Origin: Mogibacterium sp. | GTDB taxonomy: Bacteria > Bacillota > Clostridia > Peptostreptococcales > Anaerovoracaceae | DNA: 33,703 nt | Direction: 5' to 3' | Assembly: GCA_017432075.1 (NCBI GenBank) | Contig: JAFRJV010000120.1 | Span: 1-33,703, forward strand | Shown: piece after piece, positions 1 through 6,418 of the stretch | How positions within the stretch are numbered: the first letter of the stretch is position 1 | Layout: each line of letters opens with the position of its first letter | The notes under the pieces: generated by a model | Told to the model about the DNA's origin: nothing | Seen by the model: the letters and a program-made list of their open reading frames with translations, nothing else | Databases searched by the model: none | Position numbers and translations under genes: made by a program

Positions 1-15
1 GTCCCCTGTCTCCTT
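1..15. repeat. Copy of a REP-like motif at the window edge
   Basis: The first 15 bases, GTCCCCTGTCTCCTT, are identical and in the same orientation to 2990-3004 and 3034-3048. The motif sits just past the stop codon of the LysR gene. It is probably the edge of a larger repeat cut off by the window start. Confidence 0.55.
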
Positions 16-18
16 CCT

Positions 19-888
19 TCAACGTATATTATCCTTAATATAACTGATCACGGAGCGGGCAAGCGGGCCCGCTTCTTTTATTGACCTTATCCCTATGCCA
101 AGAGATCTGTATGACTCGGGATCGAGCATCCTGTAATCGTAACTTCCCGGAAATCTTTCAAGTGTCAGTTCCGGAAGTATGGATATGCCGAGGCCGTGCT
201 GCACCATGGAAAGTACGGCAAAATCGTCCTTTGAGCGGTATCTGACAGAAGCATCAAGTCCCGCATCCAGCAGGATCCTGTTGGCATCTGTGTCGTATTC
301 GCGGTACGTCATTATCAGAGGGTGATCCTGCAGCTTCTCCACCGGGACGTAATCATAATCCGCAAACTCATGATCAGGCGGGAACACGACCACCATCGGA
401 TCCTCCAGAACAGGGATGAAATCCACTTCGTTGTTTTCCGGCGCGCTCATCAGCGCCAGATCCAGATCGCCGCTCATCAGACCGCGCAGCATCTCTCCCT
501 GACCGCTTTCCACAATATTGAATTCCACTTCCGGATAAGTCTTCTGATAATATCCGATGACCTGAGGCAGCCATGTTGAAGAGGTGCTCACGTATGAACC
601 AATGCGTATCGAGCCTCTGTGGATCCCGCGTATCTCGTCCGCTTCCTGGAGGAACCTTTCTTCCTGAGCAACCATAGCGCGCATTGCAGGTATGAGCAGC
701 TTCGCCTCACCTGTCGGTTCCACGCCCTTCTTCGTTTTTATGAGAAGCGGTATGCCCAGCTCGTCTTCAAAAGACTTCATCATCTGGGTCAGATTGGACT
801 GTGTGTATCCGAGTATTTCACCGGCTTTGGTGAAGCTCCCGCTGTCTATCGATGTGAGAAAGACTTTTACCATCTTGAACGTGTTCAT
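19..888 (-). CDS. LysR-family transcriptional regulator (copy 1)
   Basis: This 289-residue protein has LysR length. It has an N-terminal winged helix-turn-helix (about residues 3-62, with the SFTKAGEILGYTQSNLTQ recognition region) followed by a periplasmic-binding-protein-like effector domain (about 90-285). The ATG at 888 follows an AAGAGG ribosome site. It is transcribed away from a 31-codon gene and brnQ, the usual arrangement for a LysR protein controlling its divergent neighbour, so brnQ or the small gene is the likely target (inference). A second LysR at 15324-16193 has the same length and is similar along its whole length, for example the shared DFIPVLEDPM and DDFAVLSMVQ segments, so the two are paralogues. 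The effector is unknown; a branched-chain amino acid is only a guess from context. Confidence 0.93.
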   Translation of the reverse strand: MNTFKMVKVFLTSIDSGSFTKAGEILGYTQSNLTQMMKSFEDELGIPLLIKTKKGVEPTGEAKLLIPAMRAMVAQEERFLQEADEIRGIHRGSIRIGSYVSTSSTWLPQVIGYYQKTYPEVEFNIVESGQGEMLRGLMSGDLDLALMSAPENNEVDFIPVLEDPMVVVFPPDHEFADYDYVPVEKLQDHPLIMTYREYDTDANRILLDAGLDASVRYRSKDDFAVLSMVQHGLGISILPELTLERFPGSYDYRMLDPESYRSLGIGIRSIKEAGPLARSVISYIKDNIR

Positions 889-945
889 TTCGGCCTCTTT
901 TCCATATCAGAAAGTGTATCTCTGCCAATATTCTATATGTTAAGA

Positions 946-991
946 AAATTAATATCAATCATCACAACTATTAATTTTTCATTTATATAAT
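946..991 (+). promoter_or_regulatory. Candidate divergent regulatory region and -10 box
   Basis: A TATAAT at 986-991 is a good -10 box for the small gene and brnQ, but no strong -35 is seen. Just upstream an interrupted inverted repeat, AAAATTAAT (946-954) and ATTAATTTT (970-978), spans the expected -35 region. An AT-rich dyad of this size between divergent LysR and target genes is a reasonable LysR site. Assignment is by position only. Confidence 0.4.
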
Positions 992-1067
992 GCTGCGCTA
1001 TATTGATATCAGAAAGAAGGACCGCAAAGGTCATAGAGATAAAAAGACCAAAAAAGGAGGTAACAAA

Positions 1068-1163
1068 ATGGATATTCTCATCACAATGGCTTACACAGCA
1101 CTCATGACATTCATTATGGTCAAGGTAACAGAACTCGTTCCTTCGGACGATAACAGAAAATAG
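1068..1163 (+). CDS. 31-residue hydrophobic small protein or leader peptide upstream of brnQ
   Basis: The gene has an excellent ribosome site (AAAAGGAGG at 1050-1060, about 7 bases before the ATG) and encodes 31 residues ending at TAG 1161-1163. Residues 3-25 are mostly hydrophobic (Ile, Leu, Val, Met, Thr), and the tail SDDNRK is charged. That fits a single-pass membrane peptide, but also a leader peptide rich in branched-chain residues (9 of 31 are I, L or V). Its stop codon overlaps the first arm of the leader structures before brnQ, so its translation could control brnQ. No family recognised. A similar-sized gene (15151-15243) lies next to the second LysR. Confidence 0.7.
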   Translation: MDILITMAYTALMTFIMVKVTELVPSDDNRK

Positions 1164-1273
1164 ACCCTTAACAAATTCAATAGCATTAAGTGGAGGCGAT
1201 GGCGGCAGTACGCTGCTGTCGCTTTCCGCATAATGCGGGAGTGAAGGGTCAGATGCAGTTGAATTTGTGGGGG
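1163..1273 (+). promoter_or_regulatory. Structured brnQ leader with two competing stems, one beside the Shine-Dalgarno
   Basis: Between the small gene and brnQ the RNA can form GACCCTT (1163-1169) with AAGGGTC (1244-1250), and ACAAATTCAA (1171-1180) with TTGAATTTGT (1259-1268). The two pairings cross, so they are mutually exclusive or form a pseudoknot. The second stem ends directly before the brnQ ribosome site GGGGG (1269-1273). Inside lie two local hairpins: 1196-1206 with 1212-1222 (11 pairs including G-U, loop AGTAC), and CCGCA 1226-1230 with TGCGG 1234-1238. A ribosome finishing the small gene at 1163 would cover the left arms. Pairings are read directly; the switching role is inferred. 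Confidence 0.55.
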
Positions 1274-1280
1274 TAATAAA

Positions 1281-2651
1281 ATGAAAAAGGATCTTGGAAT
1301 AAAAGAACTGCTGGTAATGGGCGGTGCGCTGTTCTCGATGCACTTCGGAGCAGCATGCATGCTGTTTCCGGTTCAGTGGGGAAAGGATGCCGGTACGGCT
1401 CTCTGGCCGATGTTCATAGGGGTGCTGCTATCAGGCGTGATACTTCCGTACTTCGGATATCTGGCACTTGTAAAGGGCAACGGCACATTCCTTTCGATAA
1501 CGCAGAAAATCTCCGGAGGCTTCGGCACCTGGTTTGCGGCTCTGACCATATTCGTCATAGGACCGCTTTACATGGTGCCGCGTATGAGTGCTGCAGCATG
1601 GGCTGCCATCCTGCAGATCACCGGATTTGAGACAGTCAGCATGCTGCCGGCTGTAGCCTTCGCCGTGATATTCTATCTGATAACATACTGGTTTGTCGCA
1701 AGCCCGGGCAAGGTAATAGACAAGATAGGAAACATCCTGTTTCCTGTGCTGATAGTCGTAGTGACCGCGGTGATAGTAAAAAGCGTAGTCAGCCCTATCT
1801 CCACTGAGTGGGCGGCACCTTCATTCACACAGAATCCGGTCGTTCACGGCTTCCTCGAAGGCTATGCTACTGCAGACCTTCAGTGCGCTCTGCTCTTCGG
1901 GATCATTGTAGTCCAGGGAATCAGGAACGCGGGCATAGAAGAGAACGCCATAAACAGAAACCTCATAAAGATCGGGATCGTAGGTCTGGGGCTCCTCATG
2001 ATAACCATACTCGGTCACATGATAGCCGGAGCCAACACCGGAGGAACCATCGATCTGACTCTGTCGGCTTTGTATACAGAAATGGTCCTGCAGCTCTGGG
2101 GGAACTTCGGAGGGATACTGTTCAATATCGCCCTCGTTGCTGCGGCTCTGACTACAGCAGTCGGTGCAGTGTCTTCGACTTCCGAGATCTGGGAGGAGAT
2201 ACTACACAGGAAAAATGAAAGGATATTTACATATAAAAACTTCTGCATCGCATCCTGCGCGCTGTCGTGTGTAGTGTCATTTGTGGACCTCGATTCAATA
2301 GTCAGAGTAATAGGTCCGGTACTCGATGCATGCTATCCTGCAGCGATAGTCATAGCGATGTACTACTGCCTCTGCAGAAAACTGGACGACTCGGTAAAAC
2401 TCAGAGCCGGAAAGTGGGCTGTGATAACTGCGTTCGCGATCAGCATACTGCAGCTGGCAGTCAGATACAGCGAGATGTTCGATCTCGGCTGGAATGTACT
2501 GAGCAAGGCATACTATGCGCTTCCTTTGTCAGAATACAGCCTGGCATGGCTGCCGGTAAGTATAGTCATATTTGCCGCTGTCTGCCTTTTCCCGCACAGT
2601 TTTCATAAATCTGTCAGGACCCTGATCGTCGGAACCCGACTGATGCGATAA
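1281..2651 (+). CDS. brnQ: Branched-chain amino acid carrier, LIVCS family
   Basis: The 456-residue integral membrane protein has about 12 hydrophobic helices. Its N-terminus resembles the BrnQ signature (GGALFSMHFGAACMLFPVQWG compares with the GxxLFxxxFGAGNLIFPPxLG pattern of the family). Members import Leu, Ile and Val by coupling to a cation gradient. The ATG at 1281 lies 7 bases after GGGGG. A conserved AGN of the first helix reads AAC here, a small departure from the family. The gene is monocistronic after the small gene, is followed by a terminator at 2668-2705, and is probably controlled by the divergent LysR and by the leader structure. Family assignment is secure; substrate preference is not visible. 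Confidence 0.88.
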   Translation: MKKDLGIKELLVMGGALFSMHFGAACMLFPVQWGKDAGTALWPMFIGVLLSGVILPYFGYLALVKGNGTFLSITQKISGGFGTWFAALTIFVIGPLYMVPRMSAAAWAAILQITGFETVSMLPAVAFAVIFYLITYWFVASPGKVIDKIGNILFPVLIVVVTAVIVKSVVSPISTEWAAPSFTQNPVVHGFLEGYATADLQCALLFGIIVVQGIRNAGIEENAINRNLIKIGIVGLGLLMITILGHMIAGANTGGTIDLTLSALYTEMVLQLWGNFGGILFNIALVAAALTTAVGAVSSTSEIWEEILHRKNERIFTYKNFCIASCALSCVVSFVDLDSIVRVIGPVLDACYPAAIVIAMYYCLCRKLDDSVKLRAGKWAVITAFAISILQLAVRYSEMFDLGWNVLSKAYYALPLSEYSLAWLPVSIVIFAAVCLFPHSFHKSVRTLIVGTRLMR

Positions 2652-2667
2652 AACAACCTCAAAAAAT

Positions 2668-2705
2668 GGAGCTGCAGCATAATAAATGTGCTGCAGCCTC
2701 TTTGC
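2668..2705 (+). terminator. Terminator after brnQ
   Basis: CTGCAGCA (2672-2679) pairs with TGCTGCAG (2689-2696), extended by GAG/CTC with a small bulge and followed by TTTGCTT. It starts about 17 bases after the brnQ stop. Confidence 0.65.
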
Positions 2706-3123
2706 TTGTATGTATTTGCAATACTTAATATTTGCATTTGCAACTGTACTCGGCTCAATGAATATATATACGCAAAAAAGCCATCAAAATAGGCGCCGAA
2801 AAGGAGTTTTGAAAAATCTTCTACATGGCACCCTGCTTTTAGGCTTTTCATGTAGAAAAAACGATCCGGATCGAACATCATTTTCTGATTCTCTCCGGAA
2901 TGCAAGATCAAATAATCAAAATGTGGAGTTTATCGTCAAGAAAACTGTTCTGCAAACCCGGTTTTGCCCAAGACAAGGAACGCTTCTCTGTCCCCTGTCT
3001 CCTTGCAGATATAGCTCCAGGAGACAGAGAACCGTCCCCTGTCTCCTTGCAGATATAGCTCGACAATCGGGAAGCTTTCCTTTAACATTGGGAGTGGACT
3101 AAAAAAGAAAGAGAGAAAAACAC
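2706..3123. other. Intergenic region between brnQ and tex
   Basis: No convincing gene is seen in this stretch of about 420 bases. It holds an interrupted inverted repeat TTCTACATG (2819-2827) / CATGTAGAA (2849-2857), a perfect 12-base palindrome CGATCCGGATCG (2862-2873), and the REP-like block at 2990-3061. No clear tex promoter was found. A GAAAGAGAG stretch just before 3124 is the only purine-rich ribosome-site candidate. Confidence 0.6.
2990..3061. repeat. REP-like tandem repeat, two 28-base copies with period 44
   Basis: A 28-base unit starting GTCCCCTGTCTCC and ending GATATAGCTC occurs at 2990-3017 and again, without mismatch, at 3034-3061. Between and overlapping them GGAGACAG (3020-3027) pairs with CTGTCTCC (3039-3046), so the block is both direct and palindromic. 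Sequences of the GGGGACGGTTCTCTGTCTCC type are scattered in many Firmicute genomes and resemble REP elements of Y1/RAYT transposases (recalled, not searched). The same 15-base core stands at base 1 of the window. Confidence 0.7.
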
Positions 3124-5304
3124 TTGGAAACTAATATTCTGAAAAAGATAGCTGAAGAACTGGGTATAAAGCTCTGGCAGGCTGAGGCAGCGACGGAACT
3201 GATCGACAGCGGCTGCACGATCCCGTTCATTGCACGTTACCGCAAGGAAGCCACCGGTGCCATGGATGACGAGGTGCTGAGAAGCTTTGACGAACGTCTG
3301 AAATACCTGCGCAATCTTGAGGACCGCAAACAGACAGTACTGGCTGCGATAGAAGAGCAGGGAAAGCTTACTGATGAGCTTAAGGCAAAGATAGAAGCGG
3401 CTGAGACTGCTGCTGTCCTCGAAGATCTTTACAGACCGTACAAGCCGAAGAGAAAGACGCGCGCAAGTGTAGCCCGGGAAAAGGGCCTGCAGGGTCTTGC
3501 TGACTATCTGCTGTCAAAAAACTCAGCAGGCGATCCGGTTAAAGAAGCTGAAAAATACATCTCCGAAGAAAAGGAGATACCAGATGCCCAAACCGCTCTC
3601 GGAATGGCTCAGGACATAATCGCGGACGACATGTCCGATGATGCCGATGTAAGAGCGTGGATAAGAAAGAAGACGCTCGATAAAGGCTTTGTTACATGCA
3701 GCCTTGGCGCTGAAGGTAAAAAGCTTGTGGAGGCAGGGGAGCGTTCCGTCTATGAGAACTACTACGAATACAGCGAGCCGGTCTCGAAGATACCGGGACA
3801 CAGGGTGCTGGCAGTGAACCGTGGCGAAAAGGAGAAGATCCTTTCGGTATCCGTGGATGCCCCTGAAGAAGAGATCGACAGATATATCAAGCGCAGGATG
3901 CTGCGCGGGGTGACGGATGCCTGCAGTCCGTATGTCGAAGCGGCGGTCGAGGACGGCTACAAAAGATTAATCGCTCCGTCCATAGAAACAGAGATACGCA
4001 ACAGTCTGACAGAAGCGGCGGAGGAAGGGGCGATAAAAGTATTCGGCTCAAACCTGGAGCAGCTCCTGATGCAGCCTCCGATGAAGGACAAGACAGTGCT
4101 TGGCTGGGATCCGGCTTTCCGCACAGGCTGTAAGCTGGCGGTATGCGATCCGACCGGCAAGATACTGAAGACTGCCGTGATCTATCCGACCGCTCCGCAG
4201 AACAGAGTGGCAGAATCGGTAAAGGTGCTCGAAGAACTCTGCGACAGGTATAACGTCGATATCATCTCGGTCGGCAACGGTACTGCTTCAAGGGAATCCG
4301 AAAAGATCATCGCGGATTTCATCCGCAGCTATGATAAGCAGAGGCGCGGCAGAAAGCTGCAGTACGCGATAGTCAATGAAGCCGGCGCGTCAGTCTATTC
4401 CGCGAGCAAGCTGGCGACAGAGGAGCATCCTGACCTCAACGTAGGGGAGAGGAGCTCGGCATCGATCGCCCGCAGGCTGCAGGATCCGCTGTCAGAACTT
4501 GTAAAGATCGATCCTAAAGCGATCGGTGTGGGCCAGTATCAGCATGACATGAACCAGAAGCGCCTGGGAGAGGTGCTGGCCGCAATAGTAGAAAAGTGCG
4601 TCAATATGGTAGGCGTAGATCTTAACACGGCATCACCGTCTCTCCTCAGCTATGTTTCGGGAGTCAGCAGACAGATCGCGGCGAATATAGTTGCATACCG
4701 GGATGAGCACGGGAGATTCAGCACGCGCAGGGAACTGCTGAAGGTCCCTAAACTTGGACCAAAGGCCTTTGAGCAATGCGCGGGCTTCCTGAGGATCACG
4801 GACGGAAGCGAGCCGCTTGATGCCACATCCGTACACCCGGAAAGCTACGACGCTGCAAGGGCCATACTCAAGGAGTGCGGCTATGGCGCCGACGACATAA
4901 TTGCGGGAAAGGTCAGAGGCATCGCATCAAGGAAAGACATCGCGGGAAAGCTGGGCATCGGAAAGTACACCTTTGCCGACATAGCCGCAGAGCTTGAAAA
5001 GCCGGGAAGAGATCCGAGGGAGGATGTTCAGGCACCTGTTCTCAGAAGCGACGTGCTGGAGATGTCGGACCTTGTACCGGGTATGGAGCTGAAAGGTACA
5101 GTGCGCAATATCGTCGATTTCGGCGCATTCGTGGATATCGGAGTTCATCAGGACGGGCTCGTACATATATCTGAGCTGTCTGACAGATTCGTGAAGCATC
5201 CGCTCGATGTCGTCAAAGTGGGCGACATAGTGAACGTAAAAGTGCTGTCGGTAGACGAAAAGCGCGGCAAGATAGCGCTGTCGATGAAAGGCTTGAATAA
5301 ATGA
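3124..5304 (+). CDS. tex: Tex-family S1 RNA-binding protein (transcription accessory protein)
   Basis: The 726 residues match Tex in length and order. There is an N-terminal helical/HTH part (ELGIKLWQ..., PFIARYRKEATG), then a YqgF/RNase H-like domain (about 325-450, LGWDPAFRTGCKLAVCD and the NGTASRESE stretch). Helix-hairpin-helix repeats follow (about 495-565, LNTASPSLLSYVSGV and LLKVPKLGPKAFEQCAGFLRI), then a C-terminal S1 domain (about 650-720, GTVRNIVDFGAFVDIG). Tex is a cytoplasmic nucleic-acid-binding protein that affects transcription and expression in several bacteria. The start is TTG at 3124, because no ATG lies nearby and the family N-terminus begins there. It is a single gene ending at a strong terminator shared with the opposite ABC operon. 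Confidence 0.93.
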   Translation: METNILKKIAEELGIKLWQAEAATELIDSGCTIPFIARYRKEATGAMDDEVLRSFDERLKYLRNLEDRKQTVLAAIEEQGKLTDELKAKIEAAETAAVLEDLYRPYKPKRKTRASVAREKGLQGLADYLLSKNSAGDPVKEAEKYISEEKEIPDAQTALGMAQDIIADDMSDDADVRAWIRKKTLDKGFVTCSLGAEGKKLVEAGERSVYENYYEYSEPVSKIPGHRVLAVNRGEKEKILSVSVDAPEEEIDRYIKRRMLRGVTDACSPYVEAAVEDGYKRLIAPSIETEIRNSLTEAAEEGAIKVFGSNLEQLLMQPPMKDKTVLGWDPAFRTGCKLAVCDPTGKILKTAVIYPTAPQNRVAESVKVLEELCDRYNVDIISVGNGTASRESEKIIADFIRSYDKQRRGRKLQYAIVNEAGASVYSASKLATEEHPDLNVGERSSASIARRLQDPLSELVKIDPKAIGVGQYQHDMNQKRLGEVLAAIVEKCVNMVGVDLNTASPSLLSYVSGVSRQIAANIVAYRDEHGRFSTRRELLKVPKLGPKAFEQCAGFLRITDGSEPLDATSVHPESYDAARAILKECGYGADDIIAGKVRGIASRKDIAGKLGIGKYTFADIAAELEKPGRDPREDVQAPVLRSDVLEMSDLVPGMELKGTVRNIVDFGAFVDIGVHQDGLVHISELSDRFVKHPLDVVKVGDIVNVKVLSVDEKRGKIALSMKGLNK

Positions 5305-5307
5305 TAA

Positions 5308-5336
5308 ATGGCAGGGAACCATTCCCTGCCATCAGT
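5308..5336. terminator. Bidirectional terminator between tex and the ABC importer operon
   Basis: A perfect 11-base-pair stem, ATGGCAGGGAA (5308-5318) and TTCCCTGCCAT (5322-5332), has a 3-base loop. T-rich sequence follows on the + side. It lies 3 bases past the tex stop and 3 bases past the stop of the minus-strand gene. Confidence 0.85.
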
Positions 5337-6418
5337 TATTTTATCAGTACTTTTATTATGCTCTTTGATTCGTCAGGAAGTGTTTCCTGAACGACAGATT
5401 CGGATTTTGCCGTGAGGACCGTATAAGGCAGAGTATTGCGGGCTTTTTCAATGCGGAAATCACCGGGATATTCAACGGTCATTTCAATCGCTTCCTGCGG
5501 CTGATCATATTCGATCGTAACGTGGATAGCAGGATCCTTCAGAACGGACATCAGGAGTTGAATACAAAGTTCTTCAAAGACTGACTGAAGTTTCGCACTG
5601 ACCTTAGGCGGAATGCGGTTTTTGTAACAGTACTGATCGATCCTGTTTACAGCATCCGCAAAGTCGAATGTGTGCGAAATGATATCGATCTCAAGCACCT
5701 TGAGCCTGCGCATGAAGCGGATGGTCTTTTCCTTCTTAGGGTGTTCGAAGATCTCATCAGGAGAGCCTTCCTCATAGATCACCCCTTCATCCATGTAAAA
5801 CACGCGGTTTGGGATCTCTCTGGCGAACTGCATCTCGTGAGTCACTATCATCATTGTCTTTTTCTGACGTGCCAGTTCGCGGATAACAGCCTGTACTTCT
5901 CCTATCATCGCAGGATCCAGAGCGCTGGTCGGCTCATCAAACAGAATGATGTCAGGATCCATAGCCAAAGCCCTGGCGATCGCGACCCGCTGTTTCTGAC
6001 CGCCGGACATCTGATCCGGATAGTTCAGCTGCTTTTCGGCCAGGCCGACCATCCGTAGAAGCTCCACAGACCGGTCATAAGCTTCCTGACGGCTGAGGCC
6101 AAGCAGTTTTACCGGTGCGTACATGACATTCTCGATGGCAGTCATGTGTCCGAAGAGGTTGAAGGACTGAAAAACCATACCCATCTTTCTGCGTACCTGT
6201 GACACGTCGCAGCCTTTTTCCGTGATATCCTCGCCGTTTAGCAGGATCTGTCCCGAAGTCGGCGGATCAAGCAGGTTCATGCAGTTGAGAAGTGTCGTTT
6301 TTCCGGTTCCGGACGGACCGATGACAGCGATCACGTCTCCGTCATTGATAATTGCATTGACGTCTTTTAGCGGAGCGGAATGCTCATATTCCTTTCTCAG
6401 GTGTCTTATCTCAATCAT
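5336..6418 (-). CDS. Polar amino-acid ABC transporter ATPase with a C-terminal GHKL-like extension
   Basis: Residues 1-240 form a complete GlnQ-type ATPase: Walker A GPSGTGKT at 34-41, Q-loop VFQSFN at 82-87, signature MSGGQKQR at 137-144, Walker B ILFDEPTSALDP at 158-169, switch His194. GlnQ proteins normally stop near 240. This one has about 120 more residues (241-360). In the extension, a helix VFEELCIQLL sits where RsbW/GHKL proteins have EExxxN, and the strands around HVTIEYDQ and IEMTVEYPG sit where the G1 region would be. The usual Asn and Asp-x-Gly are absent, so if it is a GHKL fold it is probably not an ATPase. The gene overlaps the upstream permease gene by 8 bases and has an AAGGGG ribosome site inside it, so the two are translationally coupled. 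ATPase call firm; the extension is inferred. Confidence 0.92.
   Translation of the reverse strand: MIEIRHLRKEYEHSAPLKDVNAIINDGDVIAVIGPSGTGKTTLLNCMNLLDPPTSGQILLNGEDITEKGCDVSQVRRKMGMVFQSFNLFGHMTAIENVMYAPVKLLGLSRQEAYDRSVELLRMVGLAEKQLNYPDQMSGGQKQRVAIARALAMDPDIILFDEPTSALDPAMIGEVQAVIRELARQKKTMMIVTHEMQFAREIPNRVFYMDEGVIYEEGSPDEIFEHPKKEKTIRFMRRLKVLEIDIISHTFDFADAVNRIDQYCYKNRIPPKVSAKLQSVFEELCIQLLMSVLKDPAIHVTIEYDQPQEAIEMTVEYPGDFRIEKARNTLPYTVLTAKSESVVQETLPDESKSIIKVLIK

Noticed and set aside
1163-1280. T-box or other known riboswitch before brnQ
   Set aside because: No T-box consensus (AGGGUGGnACCGCG) or specifier-loop architecture is present and there is no terminator hairpin; only local and crossing stems are seen.
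2603-3102. Reading frames on both strands in the brnQ-tex gap (plus-strand 138 codons, minus-strand 102 codons)
   Set aside because: They cross a terminator, inverted repeats and the tandem repeat, have no ribosome site, and their products show no domain-like pattern.
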